A stretch of 64,000 nt of DNA from Apostichopus japonicus (taxonomy: Eukaryota > Echinodermata > Holothuroidea > Aspidochirotida > Stichopodidae), in contig NC_092582.1 of the NCBI RefSeq assembly GCF_037975245.1, forward strand, positions 1,320,001 to 1,384,000. Reading direction: 5' to 3'. Numbering within the stretch: position 1 is the first letter of the stretch; every line of letters begins with the position of its first letter. The translations under genes and the position numbers were made by a program. The notes under the pieces are model-generated. The model was not told the DNA's origin. It was given only the letters and a program-made list of their open reading frames with translations, and searched no databases. This document shows, in pieces, positions 57,801 through 64,000 of the stretch.

Positions 57801-59509
57801 TCTGGGCCACTGCTTGCGATTTGTTCTCTAGTGAAACGGAAGAGAGCTTGAAATTAGGCGATGAGTCATCAAGATAATAATGGGCAAATCCAGTCTTTAT
57901 CAAAGGGTTGGGGTTACTGGATTCCCTTGGTACCTTGTAAACATAATACCTGAAAATAAAAACACAAATGATAAAGCATTGACAGTGTTTGCTGGTCATT
58001 GTGCCCATTTGCAAGAACACTTTGTACAAAGTGCAAAGATCAATTTTCAATTGTATTTTACAAGTTACAAGTTTCTAGCCCAACCCTCTAGTCTTGGGCA
58101 CATTGGGTCTCTTTAAATACAATTGTTTGCCACATTAGTTCTGGGATAGGGTGGGGGCAGCAGTAAAAAATATCAGTTTTACTTGCTTGGCTACATTTAG
58201 ATAGCATACATGAACTTTAGCATTAAGGTTCCATATTGCAGCATGCTGAACACAACAATAAATAGGTATGGAGTAACAGTACAGGCTATACAACACACAT
58301 AACAAGCTCTGTGATTGGATGGCTGCCACTTTCTCAACAATATTGTCCTGTTGCCAGATGAAGAGATAAAGAAGTATGTTGTATTCATTCATGTTATCAA
58401 TTTATGAGGCCGTTCCCCCCCCCCCTTCCCCACCCGAGTTATAGACTATGAATTGCGAAATCATATAAAAAAACAAAATTGTATAATATTAACAAGGGAT
58501 CAAAAATTTTAAAATAGATTTCAACTATTCAACACCAACTATATCAGGCTGTTGGTCTGTATGGGATATATGTATTCTGTACACTAAGGAATGTCATCTG
58601 TCTCTGTGATAGATACAGTAGCAATAAATCAGTAGAGCATACACTACTACAGTGTGCAGTTGTGTATTCCCTGAGTTGTCTCTACAATGATATTGTACTT
58701 GTAATGTTCGAGGAGATTGCATTGTACCATGTTACACATTAACAACTCTTAATAACTTAGCTCAAAACTAACTAGTGCTCTCTTTTGTTTTATTCATGGT
58801 CTTATATCTTCCCATCTTTATTTGGAAACAAAGATGAAGTGGGTATTGTGACATGTGATAGAACTATTTATAACAGACCAGGAAGAGGCTACTTCGATTG
58901 ACAGGATATCCTTCAGTCTGTGTTATATAATGCACCTTGAATTCTGATAACAAATTGTGTTTAATCACATGTGATTGACATGTGATTGCACATGTTTAAT
59001 CATGTGATTGCACGACAAACGTATATTCCACGCAGATGGTAACCTACAACTTGAATCGCTCTTCGGAATGAATTTTCTACTATACTGCACATCGTAAGTA
59101 TGGGGAATGTTAAGTGGGACCACAAACCCTAAGAGAATTAATGAGTAAAGCTCGATGAGAATATACATCCTGCTACTTACTGTCCTCAACAATACTAACA
59201 TTAGCCTGATAGCTGATTGTTTAATGTCTCTTTATGTGGAGACACCCAGTAATGTTTTTTTTTCCAATTTATCAGTTGTAATCCTTAACTGACAGTATGG
59301 GGAACATTTCATCTAACTGAAAAGCACCAACAGATAAAACTGGCAATCTGAATTATTTTGTTACTTTATCTTTGAATGTTAGAAGTGTTCTCTGTTACAA
59401 ACCAATCAACATCATTTCCATTCATATCTTTGCAGCTGAGAAGACCTCCGCAAACACTGAGCAAAGCTGCAACAAGAATTCCGAACAAGAACCGGCGCAC
59501 AGACATCAT
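39805..59509 (-). CDS. DNASE2: Deoxyribonuclease II, complete seven-exon gene
   Basis: Lysosomal or secreted acid endonuclease that degrades engulfed DNA, independent of divalent metal. Exons on minus: 59509-59403, 57949-57769, 55548-55479, 53508-53353, 52582-52385, 42988-42759, 39915-39805. Total 1053 nt: 350 aa plus TAG, like the 350-360 aa of animal DNase II. N-terminal signal peptide ([19 protein letters not shown]), then the mature start [13 protein letters not shown]. First catalytic motif RGHTKG (His117, Lys119), then [37 protein letters not shown]. Second catalytic motif DHSK (His293, Lys295), then CVGDINRM and the hallmark RGGGTMC near the C terminus. The usual HSKW is HSKL here. All junctions are GT..AG and in phase. 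Intron 5 is 9.4 kb and full of transposons. Convergent with MYP copy 2. Confidence 0.94.
40500..41330 (+). repeat. Diverged repeats of about 0.3 kb with nuclear-receptor-like TGACCTTTGACCT motifs (DNase II intron 6)
   Basis: Three diverged units share the order: TATCTTGTGG, a motif like CCTACATGTTGACAAGTAG, a T-rich TGACCT run, GGCACCTACCCACCAAGTTT, GATCAGACTTA. Landmark starts are near 40559, 40852 and 41147. TGACCTTTGACCT occurs exactly at 40633 and 41068, and TGACCTTTGACCA at 40784. No coding potential. Confidence 0.75.
41915..42700 (+). repeat. 65-bp minisatellite in DNase II intron 6
   Basis: About twelve copies at 65-66 bp spacing. The unit includes GATAAAGTAATCGTACTTGG, GCACTCTAATTTGGGAACTC and TAATAACACCTGAATCTATC. 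It ends about 60 bp from the donor of DNase II exon 6 (low end 42759), and one unit edge (GCACTCTAATTTGGGATTTG) reads into unique intron sequence. Confidence 0.93.
43243..43465 (-). pseudogene. Short LINE RT C-terminal fragment
   Basis: A minus-strand frame reads [20 protein letters not shown], then [18 protein letters not shown], the conserved region downstream of the RT catalytic core in Jockey/CR1-like elements. Only about 70 residues remain. It lies next to the 5' part of the sense-strand LINE that starts at about 43.5 kb. Confidence 0.75.
43635..44708 (+). CDS. LINE A ORF1, gag-like protein with three CCHC zinc knuckles
   Basis: Intact 357-aa frame. Residues about 170-225 hold three consecutive C-x2-C-x4-H-x4-C knuckles: [42 protein letters not shown]. 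The N-terminal half resembles an RNA-binding (RRM-like) fold by composition only. The C-terminal tail is acidic, then basic ([16 protein letters not shown]). Such ORF1 proteins bind element RNA during retrotransposition. This is the only uninterrupted frame of the element. Confidence 0.85.
   Translation: MSTGSAKMPPNSFVLKTNSVKLVDANFKSTDILKSLANDIGKKNIFGCVKTQGQWILTVKNKEDAELIQETELKIGNEVCDIMGVTKTIITVSVFGVPMYITDDEISGKLEEYGCRLRSPWVRKYYEDYPDIENGIRYVRLELPNSVKSLPYAITIEGTHLRLKHNGQSRVCNLCLSDDHIMRECPQYTCRECGQQGHSRNRCPEILCYKCNKLGHTSYHCDEKDDTETMDEDTEIENPIDKPTTHEDTEKPTTYEAQESELGPANTGVLTKDKDEECVSDLKERSRQTKVQPITESELNQQVGAKIKRTLSSNDGADWIVVKKNSTNQQQRKNISRPNVTTTRRYHTRERERTEPK
44740..46627 (+). pseudogene. LINE A ORF2, 5' part: AP-endonuclease and RT fingers, broken
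   Basis: Endonuclease motifs in order: [10 protein letters not shown] (about 44.95 kb), [11 protein letters not shown] (about 45.19 kb), GDYNID followed at once by an in-frame TGA (45298-45300), and SDHFPIFLK (about 45.47 kb). A linker frame from 45496 carries [10 protein letters not shown] and [11 protein letters not shown] frameshift near 46.28 kb moves to the frame with [27 protein letters not shown] and [13 protein letters not shown], where LINE B interrupts at 46627. Confidence 0.85.
46628..48776 (+). mobile_element. LINE B: 5'-truncated LINE inserted into LINE A's RT
   Basis: Same orientation as LINE A. It begins inside its own ORF2 linker ([13 protein letters not shown]) and runs through a whole [53 protein letters not shown] near 47.58 kb, and FADDTT near 47.67 kb after a +1 shift. 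The C-terminal domain ends at 48354, where the frame breaks again. Its 3' end has a hairpin (48599-48635) and an ACTTGA-type microsatellite tail (AATAAACTTGAACTTGAAC). Removing it rejoins LINE A's codons exactly at FDTIDHT, so at most about 3 bp are duplicated at the target. Confidence 0.87.
48599..48635 (+). other. 3' UTR stem-loop of LINE B
   Basis: GGGGTCAGA (48599-48607) pairs with TCTGACTCC (48627-48635). The loop contains AAAAGC/GCTT pairing. The position just before the 3' tail suggests an RT-recognition hairpin of the CR1/L2 type. Confidence 0.6.
48777..49831 (+). pseudogene. LINE A ORF2, 3' part: RT palm and C-terminal region
   Basis: Continues LINE A after [24 protein letters not shown] from 48.78 kb, [13 protein letters not shown] near 48.92 kb, FADDTSIFF near 49.01 kb, [13 protein letters not shown] near 49.24 kb, and a C-terminal [13 protein letters not shown] with [12 protein letters not shown]. 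Open from about 48.9 kb to the stop at 49831. The intact FADD motif shows the catalytic Asp pair survived, but the gene is disrupted upstream. Confidence 0.85.
49977..50022 (+). other. 3' UTR stem-loop of LINE A
   Basis: GGAGTCTTCCA pairs with TGGAAGACTTCC (one bulge), enclosing TTAAGCTTTTAAGCTT. It follows a (TTTTC)n pyrimidine tract and lies about 40 bp before the AAAT-rich 3' end. It matches the position and shape of the LINE B hairpin with a different primary sequence. Confidence 0.6.
50578..50960. mobile_element. Non-autonomous hAT-like element, 383 bp, perfect 8-bp target duplication
   Basis: Starts CAGTGGCGGATTGTCC and ends CCCTTAGCTCCGCCACTG, so the termini are inverted (CAGTGGCGGA / TCCGCCACTG). 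CTCTACAG flanks both ends (50570-50577 and 50961-50968). The interior matches 17809-18208 in reverse orientation (TTTTACTTATTCGCGATTAT, GGCCCGGAAAGGGTCATTTC). No coding capacity. It lies in intron 5 of the DNase II gene. Confidence 0.9.
51757..52135 (+). repeat. Minisatellite of about 36-44 bp in DNase II intron 5
   Basis: About nine copies of CTGCAGTCAGGCCGCATAGG with AGGTACAGTAATATTTTGTG. Two alternating unit types differ by the presence of ACAGTA and CGCAT. The higher-order alternation suggests unequal exchange. Confidence 0.85.
53820..54150 (+). repeat. Dispersed repeat with TGACCTTTGACC motifs (DNase II intron 3)
   Basis: Related in composition to the 40.5-41.3 kb repeats. Repeated 'n-CCTCTG-TGACC-CC-AAATGACCTTTGAC' blocks with TGACCTTTGACCT at 53986-53998 and TGACCTTTGACAT near 54135. 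No coding potential. Confidence 0.5.
54772..55168 (+). repeat. 132-bp tandem repeat, three copies (DNase II intron 3)
   Basis: CCTCACTGTG-type starts at 54772, 54904 and 55036 give a 132-bp period. The unit includes CTGATATTTATTGAGAGAAA, TTAAATTGGGGTTTACCTCA and CCTTTGCTCAGTTTTTTA. The third copy diverges at its end. Confidence 0.9.
55842..57115 (+). repeat. 66-bp minisatellite, about 19 copies (DNase II intron 2)
   Basis: The unit includes CACACTTCAAATTGAGATGC, TCGATGTATATGTGATAAAC and ACAGTCATATGCTGGGAGTA. Lengths vary by 2-bp steps (60-68 bp) through TATA insertions and a CTCAGGG variant. A larger block is itself duplicated: variants in the same order appear near 55.88-56.25 and 56.38-56.75 kb, and near 56.16-56.37 and 56.77-57.0 kb. 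Because 66 is a multiple of three, repetitive minus-strand frames stay open; they have no gene context. Confidence 0.93.
57382..57440 (+). pseudogene. tRNA-like fragment (tRNA pseudogene or SINE relic)
   Basis: GGACAGCTCAGTTGGTAGAG is an A-box D-arm and GGTTTGAATCC is a B-box T-arm. Only about 18 nt lie between the GG of the D-loop and the B-box, so the anticodon arm is missing and it cannot be a working tRNA. Confidence 0.55.
57530..57578. mobile_element. hAT-like element terminus
   Basis: CACCCAAAATTTGGGTGGGG and a terminal CCTCCTACGCCTATG resemble the G/C-rich ends of the TIR elements in this window (TACGCC termini). The other end and a target duplication were not found. Confidence 0.35.
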
Positions 59510-59532
59510 GTTGTATGGATCAGGCAGTAGGC

Positions 59533-59545
59533 AGGTCAAAGGTCA
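59533..59545 (-). promoter_or_regulatory. DR1 nuclear-receptor motif upstream of the DNase II ATG
   Basis: A perfect direct repeat AGGTCA-A-AGGTCA (read on +), the consensus for HNF4, RXR-PPAR and COUP-TF type receptors. It lies 24 bp upstream of the minus-strand start codon, so in the leader or proximal promoter. Function is inferred from the motif only. Confidence 0.4.
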
Positions 59546-62500
59546 AGAACAGGTTTGTTATAACAAGTAATCTGCAAAAAAAAGGAAATCAAATTAAAGA
59601 TAATTACAGTAATGTTGACTTGTGAAGAAAAAAACAGTCAGTTAATAATTTAAGACAATTCAATTCCTTCATAAATTCCAGTATACAATATATAAATAGG
59701 ATCCATTATATGAGAAACAAATCATTAATGAATAGGATTAAAACAGAGACAGATTAAAAGAAAAATAAGTATCGAATATAACAATAAATCAACTGACTCC
59801 ATGAATGGTTTGAAAGTTGTAAAGACCCATAGTCGTAAACAGACTCTCACACACTGATTGACTAATGAGTGCACACTCAACAAAGTTGTTTATGATCGGT
59901 GAGCATTTACTTCAATCCCCGTGATTGAACTACAAAGTTCTCCTGCACAACCGTCTCTGACAGCCAGCTAGGATTAGATGCTGGGTTTCCTAAATGAAGG
60001 CAATAAAAATAACAACTGGCTCCTTGCCAACGACAAAAATCTTAATAAACCTTACAGTTTAAAATTAGGAGAACAGAAATTATATTTGCTGGAACTTATA
60101 GGCCCTAGGTACTAATTGTATTCAGTTATTCGTTCCACCAACAGAGTTATATCCAGCTGCTCACAGTTGGTGGAGAGAACTCTAAACATCTTTCTTTTCC
60201 CCTGTGGACTGAATTGATCAATTGGTTCCATATATATTACCATGTATGTGTAAGTTGCCATCTGTGGACTGATATTTTAGTAAATTAATTACAATTCAAA
60301 TTGACAAACCTCTTCAATCTAGGATTCACACCCATACCGTATGTATGCTGAGAATGTACAATTAATGTATGTATATCTCTTCGACAGAAAATGTGGCCTT
60401 GAACAGTTAAATAACCAAGTGGAAAAAGTGTGGTCACCTGAAAGGCATTGGAGACTCACCCCAAACCGCGTGCCACCCTCTGAAAAAGTTAACTTTCCGT
60501 CACTTGCAAGTGAAGTTTTTTGCTTGTCGCTACAAAATGCAGAGAGTAATGAAATGTGATATTGTGTTATCTTTTATCTAGACCTGAGATGTCCATCTCT
60601 GCAATGTACACTGTGTTGTGGGTATTGACCGTAGCTGTATGTATTGACTGTAAACAAGAGTCTAATTACCAACGGTAGCAAGCTGTGTGTTTTTTCTGCG
60701 ATGGATGGTGGTGTCTAACACTTCTGTTACACCTCATTCAAACTAGGTCAGGTTACCGGCATGAGACGTTTCTTTGAGCGCGAGTCTTCACACCCTGTTA
60801 AGCTAGATGTACCTACTTGTCAGTACATAGATAACTAATGTGATCATGATTTTTTCAAGTAATCCAGGGACACGAACTTGTTTACATCAATTACTACACC
60901 GTGCACTGTTTAAAGGATCTGAGGGATGACAAGTTAAGTCAATGAGTCTGTCAATGAGTAAATCACACACAGTTCTTAAGTTTTGCCTAACCACAGAATA
61001 TATAAGTAGGTATTTATATCACAATCAAAAGATGGGGGAACACATGGTACATATTTGTGTGTATGTGTTCTTGTATGCGTGTATGTATATACTATCAGAA
61101 TTTCTACAGTATCATATTTGTTTTCTCACAAGACAATATGACGCCCACTGTTCGAGGCATATGCTGACTTTGAGAATTGTTGACACTGCCATATTTGCAT
61201 CAGCATTAAAACATTCAAGAGTCTGCTACTTTGTTTTGTTTATTTGGTTTATCACTTCACGTATAAAGACAACAGATTCAACATAACATAAATTGTTAAT
61301 TAAGCTAGGTCTATACTCTCGACTTACTTCCAGCTTAGGACAGGCCTGGTTGATGTTAACCTTGATTAAACATATCAAAGAGTAGCATATGCCTAGGCTA
61401 AATAATAGCCTAAGTAAACATCAGTCTAAACGAGAAACTAGGCCTATAACGTTTTGTTTATGGGGATACGCAAGACCGGGCACTCACTGACTTTAAAAAG
61501 TTACTGCTTGTGGTTTGAACTTATGGTTGTTTCTGCTTAATAATTCAGTCACGTCTTACCTCAGTTTCAACCGTACAGAAGGTTTAACGCTGCATGAAAT
61601 GAACTTCAGATCTAGAGGCACTTCCTATTCACAAGGCTCCGGTTTGGGACTGTTCTTTTATCACACATCACGTTACCTGTATACGTACGTATGTGCACAC
61701 ATTCTCTAGTCAGCTGCCATTCGCGCAACCGCAGAATGATGCAGTCATATGAAGGGAGTTTCCCCACATCATAAAAATAGCACGCACGAGCAGCAGAGAA
61801 AACAAATCCTTAGCTTAGTGATAACGTAAACCAGAAACCACTGTCTAACTCTGTAATCCAACCTATTTATTGAACAACAACCTGTTAAGCTCTACGCCAG
61901 TAAATTGTAGAAAAGTCGGCCTTTATCTTACTATACGCTAAGTATCGAAATAATTTGTTGTGAATTGTGAGTATGATCTTCTGGTAGCACTGGAGCAATC
62001 AGCTAGCTGACAATACAACATAGCTAAACATTAAACCATCAGTGACATTACATCATGTGATAAATATATTTGTGATGAGAACTAGAAAACCCGTAACAAG
62101 AACTCAGAATTAACCGTATTTGAGATATCATCCAGCTTGTCAGACTGATGACCATGAATCCCAATCCAATTCCAACATATTTTTAAAGCCAAACTCTCAC
62201 TTTTGGCAAAGGACAAAACACACATACACAATTATAATTGTATATCTTTATATATTAAATGCAATCCCATGTGTAACCTTCAGTATCGCAGACAGTACAA
62301 ATGTAGTACACTTAAGCTCGGATAATATACTTTGCATAAAATATCGACAAGTTGATGTTTTCTTTTCAGTTGCTTCAACACGTTTCCTTTCAAGTCAAAT
62401 CAATACCCTTTGAGTATATTACCCTATGAATATAGAACCAATAAAGAAATCGTTAAACTGGTATCTAGTTACCTTGATCTCATGATCACAGTGTCTACAT

Positions 62501-63187
62501 ATGATAGGTACCGTTGCTTTGCCTATAGATTCTGGAGAACGAACAATGCGTGTACGAAACAGTAACTATACTTGGGATATTTGTCAAGCTATATCAAAAA
62601 CCTTACACGGGTACTTGCTTGCTGGCTAAATTTGACTATGGATCATTCTCTCTTATAGAAGCACGTAAGTCTCGCAATATAACATGTTTAAGTTTTTTAA
62701 CATTAGTAGGTAGTAGGTATTCTATACGTATACATAATTTGAAGTTAATACTTCATTTAAAAAGCATTGCCTACCAAATCCTCCAAGCATAATCAACTAT
62801 AGGGTCACATCCTTAGCTTGGGTATTGTTACAGAAATTTGACGTATAAGCCTAGCAGATTTCTTACTGTTAATTTGTTTCGTTCTGTATTGAGCTCGGGC
62901 TGTTTACTATTCTTATTTTGATTTTCCCCGTCTCGGGCCCAGACCTTTAACTCTTTTCTCTTTAGATCTAAGGAAGCTCGCCGTGTTTTCCCAGCAGTGT
63001 AGACAGTTTTCCAAAACAAAAAGGAAGCCGCTTCCTGCGTGCGCGCGCTTCGGCATACATCAAAAACATAAAAGGGGGTCACCGAGTTCAGCTATTCAAA
63101 CTACTTGGTATAAAAAGGATTGGTTTATTGTTCGTAAGAGGCAGACGCCCAAAAGTTGTGAAAGCAGTCAGTTAATTAGCGCTAAGT
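59546..63187. other. Upstream region of DNase II, no gene seen
   Basis: 3.6 kb of mostly AT-rich sequence without a family signature, credible exon or repeat array. One CG-richer stretch at 60.43-60.55 kb (GAGACTCACCCCAAACCGCG) looks unlike its surroundings but I cannot assign it. DNase II promoter sequence should be in the proximal part. Confidence 0.4.
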
Positions 63188-63691
63188 CAGTGGCGGCGGA
63201 ACCGGGGGGGGGGGGAGCTTGGGGGGCTCAGCCCCCCAATGAAAAAGTTGAGGGGGCAAATGCATGATAAGCCCCCCAATATTTACCAAGGCTCCGAAAC
63301 GTGCATCTGCCCATTTTTCAATGCATACTTGTCGATCTGTCCGATGCACACGTATACTATATTGGTGTAATAATTTTAGTAATTGCTGGGGGACCCTCGG
63401 CCCGTTCCCTGGCTATAGACCAAATTGTCACCCCAACCGCGTCTTCACGCCCCGTGAAAAGTGGAAGCAGTGAGTGTGAGTACCGGTATGCGTGACACAA
63501 CTTCGTCTTAGGCCAATGACTTGCCTTATTTGAGCCAGTTCTCCAACATACCCTTACTTAGTGGCGGAGCGTTCATATATACAGTCAGGGGGCGGATGCC
63601 CCCCTCCCCCTGACGGACTCAAATGGACTGCTGGCGCCCTTTTCAGCTTTTCACTACTTTTTACTTATTCGCGATTATTGACTATTTTATT
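63188..63691. repeat. Inverted copy of the 18-kb composite repeat
   Basis: 63188-63558 is the reverse complement, with few differences, of 18209-18589, beginning CAGTGGCGGCGGAACCGG. From 63559 (TAGTGGCGGAGCG) it continues into the same nested hAT-like element as at 17809-18208, which stops at 63691 where another element begins. Confidence 0.85.
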
Positions 63692-64000
63692 GCATGGGCG
63701 TCAACAGGTGGGGGACGGGGGGACATGTCCCCCCACTTTCAAAAGTGGAGGGGATATCATATCATTTGTCCCACCCACTTTTCAGAGCAGTTATTAAAAA
63801 AAATCACATGCATATGCGCGATTTTCTATCACAATTGCTGAGCTGATTCAAGTAGAATCTAACTTAAGAATCATTATCAATAAATTGCACTGGAAATTAG
63901 AACAGTGCTTGGCCCTTTATCCCCTTCCTCCGATATTCACACTCCCCGCTTCGTCCGAGACCTCTGATAAAAGTTTGAACGATGTTTGAACGATGTTTTA
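63692..64000. mobile_element. Start of another G-rich TIR-type element, truncated by the window
   Basis: CATGGGCGTCAACAGGTGGG followed by G- and C-runs with an internal GGACATGTCC palindrome interrupts the neighbouring repeat. It resembles the termini of the other hAT-like elements here. Its right end is not seen, so neither length nor target duplication can be given. Confidence 0.4.

Noticed and set aside
61515-62792. Several frames of 60-97 codons
   Set aside because: No homology signature, splice context or codon bias. Consistent with chance frames in AT-rich DNA.

Overview
This is intron-rich eukaryotic DNA. Long AT-rich introns with GT..AG junctions separate GC-richer coding exons, and non-LTR retrotransposons, small TIR transposons and minisatellites are abundant. 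Two adjacent + strand genes encode the transferrin-fold major yolk protein (MYP) that echinoderms use instead of vitellogenin as their main yolk protein. The tandem pair points to an echinoderm, most likely a sea cucumber (inference; no species marker was found).

Layout: (1) 1-12.03 kb, the 3' nineteen coding exons of an upstream MYP gene (copy 1; its signal-peptide and any WAP exon lie left of the window), with stop at 11578 and AATAAA at 12003. (2) 12-20.7 kb, intergenic repeats: a tRNA-derived SINE head (-), an inactivated LINE (-, 14.1-16.4 kb), and hAT-like TIR elements at 17.8 and 19.0 kb. (3) 20.7-35.9 kb, a complete second MYP gene (copy 2): a CCAAT/TATA promoter framed by an inverted repeat, then 20 exons whose lengths sum to 4038 nt (1345 aa). 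It has a signal peptide, a WAP four-disulfide-core exon, a transferrin N-lobe, and a C-lobe split by an insertion of about 300 aa. (4) 36-39 kb, a LINE 3' fragment, an hAT-like element with a perfect 8-bp target duplication, and minisatellites. (5) 39.8-59.5 kb, minus strand, a complete seven-exon lysosomal deoxyribonuclease II gene (350 aa, both catalytic HxK motifs intact), convergent with MYP copy 2. Its 9.4-kb intron 5 holds a LINE that is itself split by a second LINE, plus a 383-bp hAT-like element. Other introns hold 65-66-bp and 132-bp minisatellites and about 0.3-kb repeats carrying nuclear-receptor DR1 motifs. (6) 59.5-64 kb, upstream of DNase II, with no recognisable gene and an inverted copy of the 18-kb repeat.

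The MYP copies keep nearly identical exon lengths and intron phases. They differ by one intron (present in copy 1, absent in copy 2), by localized stretches of near-identity suggesting gene conversion, and by splice-site-containing tandem arrays. No prokaryotic-type system (CRISPR, operons, phage) was seen. The unusual biology is in gene structure and repeats.
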